This document shows positions 12,188 to 22,599 of a stretch of 64,000 nucleotides of DNA, in pieces. The notes below the pieces were generated by a model. The model had not been told where the DNA came from. It made no database searches and saw only the letters and a program-made list of their open reading frames with translations. How positions within the stretch are numbered: the stretch's first letter is position 1; each line of letters starts with the position of its first letter. The stretch is from the NCBI GenBank assembly GCA_964030785.1, contig OZ034967.1:55775265-55839264 (forward strand). Direction: 5' to 3'. Position numbers and translations under genes: made by a program. The DNA comes from Siderastrea siderea (lineage: Eukaryota; Cnidaria; Anthozoa; Scleractinia; Rhizangiidae).

Positions 12188-14439
12188 TTATTCAAAAATT
12201 TGTAAACGATGATTTCCCATATCGCAAACAACAATGCGACCGTTTTTTAAAACCGTAACAGAACAAGGTACTTTGAATTGCCCTAACCCTGTCCCACATG
12301 CTCCGCTTCCAAACATTGTGACAAGCTTTCCATCTAAAGTATATACATGTACTCTATTCGGGGTATTTGGTGAATCTGATCCCGAACAAACCAAAAGATG
12401 CCCTGATTTGTCTACTGCGAGTCCAGTTGGTCTGTTTAACTCTACATCCACAGTCCCATATTTGCCAAACTCATACAAAAATCTCCCATCACTACAATTG
12501 TAAACCTTAATAAGATGGGCATCATAATCTGACACAAAAACTTTATCTTCTTGACACAAACAGCTAACTGGCTTTCGTAAGTCACCCTTTCCTATTGTTT
12601 TTAAAATGCTTCCGTTGGGAGAAATGAACTGAACACATTGATTTCCCACGTCACAGACAAAGAGATTCCCCTGTGTATCAAGTGATATCCCCCGTGTATA
12701 TTTAAATGATTCCCCGTTGTGAACTGCCGTGATATATTCTCCCTTGGGATTAAAAAGTAATATTTTGTTATTAGCTCTGTTTCCCACAAAAATCCTACCT
12801 TCATTATCAATGCATATCCCGGTTGGCTTATTTAGCAATTTGTGTCCGAAGGACCTGATAAACTCCCCTTTTTCATTAAAAACTACTATTCGGTTATTGT
12901 CCATGTTGCTTACAAAGATCTCATTCGAGTCATTTGAGGCCACTCCCCAGGGGTGGCTTAAACTGTTCTTTTCAATCCGCTTAGGAGCCAGACCCACAAC
13001 ACTGTGAGGTGTGTCAGTCGCCGAAGGACTCTGTTTCAGCCTCTCATTCTGATTTCTTTCTTTTCCAATAAATCTTACGGGCACGAAGGCTCGTTCTTTA
13101 ACTTCGATCGGTGGAAATTCTCTAACGCTCTCTCCATTTACTCGAATGGTTGGTAAATAGTGTCCAGCCTCACTTGGAATAAACGAAACTATGTAGCTGC
13201 CATTATTCTTGTTTATGATTCTCATTTCAACAGCAGTGTTTCGATCTTGAGGTGAAATTAATTCTACAGTTACATAGTCTCCAGGACAATAGCATTGTTC
13301 TCCTTCAGAGTTCCGTGTGATCACTTCAATCTCTGTTTCCAGCCCTGCTGTAGCGGCTTGAAATCCCTCCACTGAGCATTGAGTTGCTTCTGTTGCGCTT
13401 TTGTTGGTAACTAGATGACCGATTCCTAATTCTTGGAGGCTTTCAGAGACTTTTTCGTTTTTCATAAACACGGGCACAGCTTTCCAGTCACTGGTTGATG
13501 GCATACCTGGATCGTGTGGCTCTTGAAGTCCTTGGAAGAGCTCGTCTATTAATGTTTTGTTCCTTTCAAGTTCTGCCGCCGTTCGGCGTTGGATAAGACT
13601 ATCAATATGCAAGATGGATTGCTCCCTTTTGGTCAACAGATCCTGAAGTTGATCTTTTTGTTTACTGAGTATTCTTGAGCTTTGTTTGTCTGAATTTCCA
13701 CTTCCGCTAATGATTCTTGCTCTTTTTGCCGCAGGGTCAAGATGAGCGATTTGGCTGTTTGTTGTATCTGTCCCCTGTTAATTTTTAAACGATAATCTAG
13801 AAGTCGTGACTTTTCTTCCAGTACTCGAATGTAACTGGAAATTGTGTTTGATTCTTCCTTGGCAGCATCAAGTTTAGAAGAGATGTTGTTCTTTACTGTT
13901 GTTACAGATACTTGTGGATCTTCATCATGCTCGCTTTGCTCGAGAAAAGCATTAGTTTGGGACACTGGGATATCTGGTCGCTTGAGGACACCTTCAAAGT
14001 CCTCATCTTGAAAATCTTTGAGGGAAAGGACGCGATGTTCTTTGTTTTCCTTCAAAATATCGTGCGCGTTCAAGCAATCTTGACACCAAAATTTTCCGCA
14101 TTGAAAACAATAAGACGCTTCCTCGCTTTTCTTGTCGCAATTTCCACAAGACACCTTTGAAGTCTTGCACTCTTTGATGTCCAAGATATCGAGCAGATTT
14201 TTCACGTGGAGACAGCTCGGCAGAGTTTCCATCGTGCCGCACTCGGGTACAGCGACTTCAGTCTGGCAGAGAGGACATTTGATATTGCCACGATGAACAC
14301 TGGCTCGAGCCAAGTTGTCGAGACATTCGAGGCAGAAAACGTGAAAGCAGGGCAGTTGTTTGGGATTTGTATACAAGTTACTACACACCGAGCAGGTTAC
14401 CTCTTCTCTAAGGTTGTGTATTAGGGTGGTGACATCCAT
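12188..14439 (-). pseudogene. TRIM-NHL copy C, frameshift in the coiled coil
   Basis: ATG at 14439 opens an N-terminal frame with the RING (CSVC ... CFHVFC ... CLEC ... CPLC, about residues 16-58) and B-box 1 (CGNC ... CFQC ... FWCQDC). A linker replaces B-box 2, and the coiled coil follows. Near 13670 the paralogous CAA CTC reads TACTC, a one-base loss. The frame runs out 36 bases later at a TGA near 13633. The other frame (12188-13636) continues the coiled coil, the filamin repeat and a complete six-blade NHL domain ending GNHRLQIFE without another lesion. With one base restored it would be a full-length gene of about 750 codons. It may therefore be a recent pseudogene, a polymorphic allele, or a consensus error. 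Confidence 0.8.
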
Positions 14440-14613
14440 TTTGTAGATTGGCGTACGACGAAAGGAATCGAATTCAAACTGCTATCAACTGAATAAGCAA
14501 CACGACTGTGTGAGGGAGTCTCGTAATTTTTTAGAAATTAATTTCAATATCTTGTTTGCGTTTGGCATTTTTCTTGACTCATCAAGCGGATCAAAGAGTG
14601 GCATACGGCACGT

Positions 14614-14647
14614 TTATCACGCAAACTGGACAACTGTCACGCGAACC
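14614..14647. promoter_or_regulatory. Upstream CACGCGAACC motif of copy C
   Basis: TTATCACGCAAAC at 14614-14626 and ACTGTCACGCGAACC at 14633-14647, about 190 bp upstream of the copy C start. They match the array-wide motif. Confidence 0.45.
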
Positions 14648-14659
14648 TTCTTGTTTACA

Positions 14660-15389
14660 GACTATAAACCTGCCAACCACGCAGTCACCACTTCCGTCTC
14701 ATGTAGCAGGGGGGAAGTGGGTAAGGACACAGACCGTGAGAAGTCGGTTTTTTTACCCTCAGACCCCATGCGCGAGGGGAAATGTACCAGTAATTTAAAT
14801 CAACAGCAAAGACAAGGAGTACATCGCGTAAAGCACGATCGTCTAGCACTGCTCGCCTTCTGAACCAATATATTTACGTATCGCAAAGGAAGCGGTGTGA
14901 CAACGAACACCCCGCACGAACACGCCCGTGCACTCAGATAGGAAATAGCCTCCACACAAGGACGAGGCCACACCAAGGGAACATCAGCTAGTCGTGTCTA
15001 GATCTGATTCTCTCTTCTTCTTACACTGTGAGGGGCCCTGGGAACGATCGCAATTTTAATCACTTTTTTAAAAGGGATTTAAAATGTTCAAGACAACTTT
15101 TAACCAATTAAGATGTACAGTATAATTGAAATTTTATACTTTTCTATTTATTAGTTACACAAATCCCATAATTCTGCAATAAAAACTTGCTTTACGAAAA
15201 GATAGTTCCTATATTTGTGGTAAATAGAAAATTGTATAAAAGTGGCAGTTTTACAATCATGCAAAATAAGAAGAAAAAGATCTCCCATAAATTATTCAGT
15301 TACCTATAAATGGATAGGGATTCTTAAATATAACTGGCCTTCATATCAAAGGGATTATGATATCAAGTACAAGTGGGACTTTTTTGTGG
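14660..15389. other. Intergenic, no gene recognised
   Basis: There are short open frames only. It includes a GGGCCCTGGGAACGA segment near 15036 that recurs near 52987 (GGACCCTGGGAACGA), so part of it may be interspersed repeat. Confidence 0.35.
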
Positions 15390-15393
15390 TTAA

Positions 15394-15604
15394 CCCTTTA
15401 AGTTGTGATATAAACTGAAATGCACATTCTCCTTACTGTTCTTCATACATTTCTTATTGAACAAGTAAGGAGAATTCGTCTTAATATCAAAACAGCTCAC
15501 TATCCTTGGGAATCATTTCCTTTAATCTTATCACTTGTATGTTTGAACAGGTAGTGAAAATGTAAAGAGAAATTTCATTTTCGTCACTGTTAGGGCTTAA
15601 AGGG
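15394..15604. mobile_element. TTAA-target MITE (211 bp)
   Basis: It is bounded by TTAA at 15390-15393 and 15605-15608, with inverted ends CCCTTTAAG and CTTAAAGGG and weaker inverted similarity further in. TTAA duplications are characteristic of piggyBac and Kolobok transposases. It has no coding capacity. Confidence 0.7.
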
Positions 15605-16206
15605 TTAAGATTATTTATGTCCCCCATCAATCTCTTTCCTTGAGCCTCCTTTTCTATTGGTCGGCAAGGCAGCATCAAGGACAAGAGAAGAAAGTGTGAA
15701 CGTGACTACCTTGAAACCATAAAAGTCTTACTTATTCTTAATTAATGTTGCACGGTACTGTGATCGACACAAAATTATTGTTGCTTCGATCATTTATTTT
15801 CTAAACAGAATGTATGCTGCAGCCATCAGCCTAAAGCAACTCTATATTCATAATCTGATAGTTCTTTGCAATTGTCTTGTGAGTTCCTTGCAAATGACAT
15901 CAACGACATTCTAAAATATGAACTACTGGTTCAACAAGGCTGTAGTCCGGGAAAAAAAGCCCCGCTGCGTCAATTGCGCTTACGATACCCGTGTTATTAC
16001 TGAAACAATTGTACTTGCGATTTTAAACAGATAAGACTTTTCCGAATTTCTAAAAATGTCAAATCTGTTCAAGACTATTTTAAAGTTTCTATTGATGTAA
16101 ATACACCTTTTGGCTTCTTTTCCAGGAAGGCATATTTTATATACACCAAAACCTAGATAGGTCTTTAACTCTTTATATTTCACTTTCATATTGAAATAGT
16201 ATAGAC

Positions 16207-16419
16207 TACGAGCAGTCTCTCTTTCCACTCAGCGATAGTCGAGCAAAAAGAACACACCTGCCCCGTGGTAACGTTACGCGCGTGTAGTGTCTCTTCCTGG
16301 CCCACCACACTAGCGGCTAATTACGCACGCATTATGTTTCCAAGCGGCAAGCGATTTTCACGCTTCCTCGCGTGTTCTCTTTGCTAGCCTATCCTGAGGG
16401 AAAGAGAGACTGCTCGTAT
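16207..16419. mobile_element. MITE with CTACGAGCAGTCTCTC ends
   Basis: The inverted ends read TACGAGCAGTCTCTCTTTCC on each side, and the inner palindrome is GC-rich. A second member of the same family is at 53127-53338 in this window. Confidence 0.75.
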
Positions 16420-17952
16420 AAATAAGTAATGATGGGAACATGTGTTTTTTTTGTGAGCACCTTTGTGGCTGCCATCTGATGTTGCTGTTCCCAGCCTAAT
16501 GTAAACAATTAAATTTACCGTTGTTGCAAATTGAAGAAAATAGAACGTTGCACACGTGTTTACATTAAACCTAATGCAAACAAAAAAAGGGGAACCGGGG
16601 AAAGTTTGAGCGGCAGGTGGAGATTTACATATTAAATACTTTGAATTCTCACAAACTCTCTTGAGCGACAGCACCAGGTTATGCAAGCACCACATGTTCC
16701 TATTTTCTATTTCTTTTATAAAAGAAAGCCTATGAAATGTAATGTGACATCATCTCTGTGTTTACATTTATATTAGCTGATATGAAATTGCTAGACAACG
16801 AGTCTGGGATATCTCGTATCATCAACATTTTACAAAATATATTTTTTCAGGGCTAAAATTGATACAAAATACTCCTTGCTTGATATGCAGTTTTGTTCGC
16901 TCTGCATTGGTAGGCCAAACGGCGCAAGTCTTTAAAACCGCTCACATAAAAAAAATCACTCACACATAATAGAGTAGCATGGCTCTCAGACAGTGGAAGG
17001 AGCTGAGGTCGCTTGCTCTCAGACCCTCTAAGCAACTTCAGACCTTCTGAGAACCCAGGCTATGAGCTCAGGAAAGGCAACACTAAAGCGAACAGAAAAT
17101 CAGGGATGAGTCACGTGCCATGGAAGATTCTGAACTCGTATAAGGATAGCATAATTGAAATAGACTTGATCAAAACAATATTTGGGCAAAACAAAAAGAG
17201 TACACAGAATGCAAGATATACCAGTGTTGTAAGCTTGCAAACTTGAAAAGGTTTGTTTGGATTTTTATGCTGGAACACAGACAGGATCTTCTGTATTGAT
17301 ACCAGGTCTGGGGACAATTTTGTTTGCTCAGGAAAATCCCTGCACTTTTACTGATTTTATAATCATTCCCTTATCTTCAAATTGTGATACTTTTTGTGCC
17401 CTTCATAGAAATTTACCAGGACTCATAGTACTTGATACTCCCTCAACTGCTTCCAACAGTCAAATAAAACCGCTGGTTTGAATTACAGGACAGTTACTTG
17501 GCTCATAAGCATGAATTACACGGTGAAATTCACTTTCTGGAAATATTTTTTGGCCTTGCTATCTGCTAGATACAGCTACCCACTCCAACATAAAGCCTAC
17601 TTCTCAGTCATGGAAGTCGAGTCTCAAATCCAACTGATGTACAAATTAACTATCGATATAAGACTAGGATGTACAGCCAACTATAATGCAACTGGCCCCT
17701 GTGCTGGTACTCTGGGTGATAGAGGAATTTCTCATACGCAAAGTCGGTATTTGATATCTCATCATAAGTGCCGAGCAAGATTGATCAGCCTTCAGCCGAC
17801 TGTTCCTCAGTATAGTACTGGATTAAATGCGGTATTAACCCATTGGTTCTTAACCTTCATGCAATAACTTTTAACTTACTATCTCGGCCCACTTTAGTGA
17901 TAGCGCCTATGTCTATAATGTTTTGAATATCTGGCGGTTTTCCAAAGAATTA
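16420..17952. other. Intergenic, no gene recognised
   Basis: Open frames up to about 130 codons occur (for example 17478-17867 on +), but none shows a domain, a compositional signal or convincing splice sites. I make no gene call. Confidence 0.4.
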
Positions 17953-18592
17953 TCAAAGATGAGTGTCCAATGTCTCTTCACTCTCCAGTTGTTCATCACT
18001 TCCCTCAGAGGATTTCTGTTCACTGCTTGACTCGGCAGCAATGTCTTTTTCATGTTCCTCTTTCCCATCTGTTGTTTTTGATTCTGTGAGTGAAGAACTC
18101 TGAGGTGGACTATGTTGTTTTTCCTCTGTTACTTCTTGTTTTACAATAATCTCACTTTCCTTTTCCTTCTCTTTCTGGTCCTCCTCTTTCTCCACTGATT
18201 GTTGTTCGCCCTTGTCGATCTGCTTCCTGTTCCTCTTCGCCTTTCATTTCTCCCTCTGGTTTAGACTGTTTCTCGTCTACATTTCCATCACCTTCCTCCA
18301 TGAGCGAACTTGACTCTTCTTTTCCCTCGTCTAATTTCTTTTCCACTTCCTTAACACTTTCTTCTTTTTCTTCCTTCTCCACACCTTCCTCTTCCAAGCC
18401 CTCTTCTTTTTGCGTTTTACTCTCCCCTCCCTCTGCAACCTTTTGGTCTTCTTTCTGCTCCTCCCCATACTGTTCAGGAAACAACTCCTCAAGCAGTTCT
18501 GAATTGCGTAATTTCCACTCGTGAATCGATTGCCGGTTTATTTCTGGCTGGGAAAGAAGTTCATCTAGTTGGGATAGACGCTGTTCTTTATC
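17953..18592 (-). CDS. 3' exon of an acidic coiled-coil protein gene, with a frameshift
   Basis: The exon starts after a 3' splice site (TTTGCAG at 18593-18599) in the same phase as the donor of the upstream exon. It begins DKEQRLSQLDELL, then has a Trp-containing segment (HEWKLRNSELLEELFPEQYG), then a long Glu/Lys-rich, charged and probably helical tail. The reading frame shifts by one base near 18205-18225. One frame goes on into EREGKGK and stops; the other continues in the same acidic style to a stop at 17953, so the second frame is likely the original. The protein family is not recognised. The acidic tail suggests a cytoskeletal or scaffold protein, which is inference only. Confidence 0.55.
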
Positions 18593-19636
18593 CTGCAAAT
18601 GTATGAAAGTTGCTCTAGATTATTACTCGGCCGTCAGGACGGGTCTAGTAATATCCGGTTTTTTGTGGTGGTCACTTGCTCCAGACCTCCAGTTTTCGCT
18701 CGGCCAAGCAAATACTCATCGCGTCGGTTAGGGCTCGTATCTTGAGTGGCCGTAACATATTTTGTGCCCTAGGGAGGGGACAACAACGGTGGGGTCTAAT
18801 GCCCCTGGGGCTTTTCTAATTCCATATTACACAGATTATTACTAAATATATTGATGTATAGAGGTAGGTTTACACACGTTCAACTGCTTGATGCAAGCAT
18901 AAGCACAAGGATAGTCACAATACTATCACGATGAGAACAAGCACAAGGTGACATTCAAACGTGCAGTGCCATTGAGTCAAAAGAGTTCAGAATGCCATTT
19001 TCTTGTACTTCAGCCTAGTACCCAGGCATTCTCTTCTCGCTCACGGGACTTGGCGCGAAATTTTGTAACGTCACCGAATGGCACTCGGGGAACCTCATTC
19101 GGTGACGTCACGACATTTCGCACCAAGTCGAGTCGAGTGAGCGGTAGGAGAACGCCTGGGTATTAGGCTGCTTGTACTTGTATTTGCTTCGGACATTTAA
19201 GGACTGATTGTGGCGAATTTGGTATTTTAAGCCAAACGAAAGTTATAGACGAGATCTTACCGTTTTATTAAAAAAAAAACAACCAAAATTCAAATTCTAA
19301 TAACAAAAAATGCAGGCGCTATTGCAAAAAAAAAAAATGTATTTTCGAGTAAAAATTAATAAAGTTTAGATTTCAAAAGTTTTAGCTTGTTCTTGATTGT
19401 CTCTTTAAGATTTCATTCAATTCAAAAATACCACCACAGGTTTGTAGTGCGAGGTCCCATAAACATGTGTGAAATGTTTTGGCGATTTTTAAACTGGTGT
19501 GAGAAAAAAAGAGGAGAATTAAGGGGGGGGGGGGGTTGATGAATTTTAGAAAAATTTGAAAATATTTGTAAAGGTCAGTTAGTAAAAATGTGTACATGCA
19601 GACGCATGGCCATAATTAGTTGTCAACTTAACCTAC
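18593..19636 (-). other. Intron of the acidic Ser/Pro-repeat gene
   Basis: It is bounded by donor AAG|GTAGGT at 19637/19636 and acceptor TTTGCAG| ending at 18593, reading on the minus strand, and the phase is consistent across the junction. It contains a 160-bp MITE (19011-19170). Confidence 0.65.
19011..19170. mobile_element. 160-bp MITE with 9-bp target duplication
   Basis: It starts CAGCCTAGTACCCAGGC and ends with the inverted version (GCCTGGGTATTAGGCTG). CTTGTACTT is repeated directly at 19002-19010 and 19171-19179. The interior is an imperfect palindrome around CGGTGACGTCAC. A 9-bp duplication suits MULE-type transposition; an 8-bp reading would suit hAT. Confidence 0.8.
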
Positions 19637-21225
19637 CTTCAGAGATCTTTCCAGTGTTTTAAGCTTCACGATTGCCTTGTCACTATCCTGCCTTGATGAA
19701 AAAGCCCGCATTCTCTGCTCACCATCCCACACTGGTTCACCCACTATTGACAGACGTGCTCGTTTGATATTTCGACACATCATCATCAACTCATCACCAA
19801 CAGCAGCAGACAGTGACTTGATGGACCCTGTGTCACTGGAGGTTGACTTTATGGACCCTCTGTCGTTAGTCTTTGACTTAGGGCTCTTTAGAGACTTTTC
19901 TTCCTCACGCTCTGGAGTGACAGTCCATGCTTGTTTCCGGTGCAGTGAGAAGTACCATTTGGTTTTGGATGAGGACATTGGTGGACTACAGCTCTCTTCT
20001 GGTACTGCTGCTTCCGGTGGTTCACTTTCCAATGGTACGGTAGAGCTAGTTTCTGATGGAGTCGTTCCCGGTCTTCCCGATGCTTCTTCCTTGACTTCTA
20101 GTTTTAATTGGTCTGTGTCTGAAGTCTGTAGAGATGACTGCACGTCTGTTTCGACCACAGATACCACTGTTGATGTCTCTACTGTTTCAGAGACTTCCAT
20201 GGAGGTTGTTACTGTTTCTACAACAGTAACTGAGCTTTCTGTTGCCGTGTCGCTTAGAGTTGCATCCGTTTCATCCACAGTAGATGTGGTGTCTGTGGGT
20301 GAGTGTTGCTTTTCAGGTTCAGCTGCGATTTCATCAGAGACCTTGGAACTCTCTTCTCCTTCTTTACCCTCATCATGTGAAACAACTGGGACCGTTTCAT
20401 CAGAGATTTGTTCAGAAGTGGATACCTCTACAGAAGATGAAGAAGACTCAACAACCACTTTTTCACTTCCCACAAACACCTTATCCACCACCACAGTGAT
20501 GGTTTTTTCTATTGTTCTGGTTTCTTCTGTTTCAGTCTTTTCCACTGGTGCGTCCACCGAGGGTTCACAAACTGGATGTGAGTCACTTGGTGCTAGGGGT
20601 TCTTCGTCACTAGGTGCTGGGGGCTCCTCACTAGGAGATTGGGGCTCATTACTAGGTGCTTGGGGTTCATCGCTAGGTAATTAGGGTTCATCGCTAGGTA
20701 TGCGGGGTGTGTCACTAGGTACTTGAGGTTCCTTACTAGGTGCTTGGGGCTCCTCGCTAGATGCTTGGGGTTCATCGCTAGGTGCCTGAGGTGTGTCACT
20801 AGGTGCTTTGACTTCATCACTAGGTGCTTGGGGTGTGTCACTTGGCGCTGGCTGTACATCGTTAGATGTTGGATGTTCACGACTAGGTGCCAAGGGTGCA
20901 TCGCTTGGTGCTGGAGATGTATCACTTGCTACAGGCTGCTTTTCGCTAGGTGCTGGCTGAACATAAGTGGGTGTTGATTGCTCACCACTAGGTGCTAGTG
21001 ATGTATCACTAGGTGCAAGGGGTGTGTCGCTAGCTGCTGCCTGATCATCCCTAGGTGCTGTTTGTTCTTTAATGGGTGCTGGATGCGTCTCACTAGACAA
21101 AGCGGTTTCTTTACCTTTCTCCTCAGTTTCTTTTAGTGCTTTGGTGAAAGATCCAGCTGTAGACCTTCGCCGGGTGGCCTTCAGGTCCTCCTCATCTTCT
21201 AAAAAGTCATGAAGCCCTCCAACAG
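19637..21225 (-). CDS. Large exon of an acidic, Ser/Pro-repeat protein gene, with an in-frame stop
   Basis: The exon begins after TTTATTGCAG (acceptor ending at 21226) and ends at donor CTGAAG|GTAGGT (19637). The product starts GGLHDFLEDEEDLKATRRRS, enters about 24 degenerate seven-residue repeats (APSDxPQ type, 21085-20580), then a Thr/Val/Glu-rich part (TITVVVDKVF), and ends in a basic and more conserved-looking segment (DELMMMCRNIKRARLSIVGEPVWDG). One TAA at 20681-20683 replaces a Gln codon inside the repeats; frames on both sides are otherwise open and in register. Upstream exons must exist beyond 21226 but I could not place them. The product is unknown and probably disordered. Confidence 0.6.
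20580..21085. repeat. 21-bp coding minisatellite
   Basis: Imperfect tandem units based on CTAGGTGCTTGGGG and related forms encode the seven-residue APSDxPQ repeat in the minus-strand exon. The period is 21 bp with many substitutions, so the array keeps the reading frame. Confidence 0.7.
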
Positions 21226-22401
21226 CTGCAATAAAGTAAGATCATGTTATGTCAGGAAGCTACAACGTAGATGTGGTGGAGGTTGAAAAAAGGTGACACT
21301 GCAGAGCTCAATTTTTTGTTTTTCTCTGGAAAGGGCAAGGGGAAGCTGATAACTCATTTGTTCATAGGTTAAAAAGGTGAACACTGGAAAATAATGCTGA
21401 ATACCTTTCATATCCAAATAGAGGTGCGAGCCAGCTTACGGGTTGGGAGAGAGAGGACTTCAGTCTTTGGTGTATGAGCTATCAGATTTCAGAAAAGGGG
21501 GATACTTTTTATTGGAAGACGTTTTGCTTCCAAAAATTATCTCTATGAAAACAAGTCAAGAAGCCATGTGGTAAGTCCACTGTGTCTCGTTTTTGCACAC
21601 TCAAATGTGCGTAGAAATTCTCGTAGAGCACTACGCTTCTACGGCCGTCTATTTTATATTTATGTCAAAAACGTATAATTGTAGATCGTAGATCTATCGT
21701 AGAGTAATGTTTTACTAGACAATGTACTGAAATGGGAAAAAAACGTATAGCTGTAGATCGTAGATCGTAGAGTAATGTTTTACTAGACAATGAACTGAAA
21801 TGGGAAAGGGGATTACTGAAACACTTTACTGGTTCTACAACTTGCTGCTGTTCTACACCTGTGGACGATTGTGCGCACTACGTTTGTACAACTCACTTTG
21901 CTTTTACACCACTGGACGATTCTACGCATCTACGATGCTACTGTACGCCGACTGTCAGTTTTATTTTACACCACTGTACGTTTCTACGCATCTATGTTTC
22001 TACGGCTCACTTTACATCGTAACAGCGTACTAAACAGAAGCCCAGGGTTAAACGGACACAGCGTAATGAAATAAACCGGGGAACAGGTTCACGTGTGTAT
22101 AATATTGGACGTAACGTTATAGGATTGCCTTTCATCCAATATTTATTGGCAAACTTTGATAAAAAAAAAAAAGTTTTTGTCCATCTTGTTGATAATTTTA
22201 ACACTTTTTCATGTACTTATAGTGTGACGATGGTAATTCTTGTTCCGCCAAAATAATAGGCAATCAATTCGTCCAACACAAGAAAAACACGACGTTCCGT
22301 GTGACGACATTACTACGTAAATTTAACCTGTTTGCCGGAACATGAGACGATCGGTACACGAAACTACTTATCAGTCGTCCAATATCATATCTGTTAACAC
22401 G
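21226..22401. other. Non-coding stretch with a 79-bp tandem duplication
   Basis: A unit containing GTAGATCGTAGA...GAGTAATGTTTTACTAGACAATG occurs at about 21670-21735 and again at about 21748-21806. After it comes CT- and TACG-rich low-complexity sequence (TTCTACGCATCTA forms). I see no gene. Confidence 0.5.
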
Positions 22402-22592
22402 TTACGTGTTACGATGCTAAGATGTTACGATATTACGATGTTAAGAATTTAAGATGTTACGATGTTACTCCTACGATGTTACGCTCTTAACGATGTTACG
22501 CTGTTGCAATGTTACGATATTAGACTGTTACGATCTTACGCTCTTACCAATCATGTTACGCTCTTACCATGTTACGCTGTTACGATGTTACG
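22402..22592. repeat. Degenerate ACGATGTTACG tandem repeat
   Basis: There are about 20 irregular copies of a GATGTTAC / GCTGTTAC / GCTCTTAC unit of 8-11 bp. This is a simple-sequence array with no coding sense. Confidence 0.7.
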
Positions 22593-22599
22593 ACCGCGT

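Noticed and set aside
17478..17867. 129-codon plus-strand frame
   Set aside because: No recognisable domain or compositional signal; length is within chance for this region.
19677..20684. 335-codon plus-strand frame
   Set aside because: Antisense shadow of the minus-strand Ser/Pro-repeat exon, which has matching splice sites and phase.
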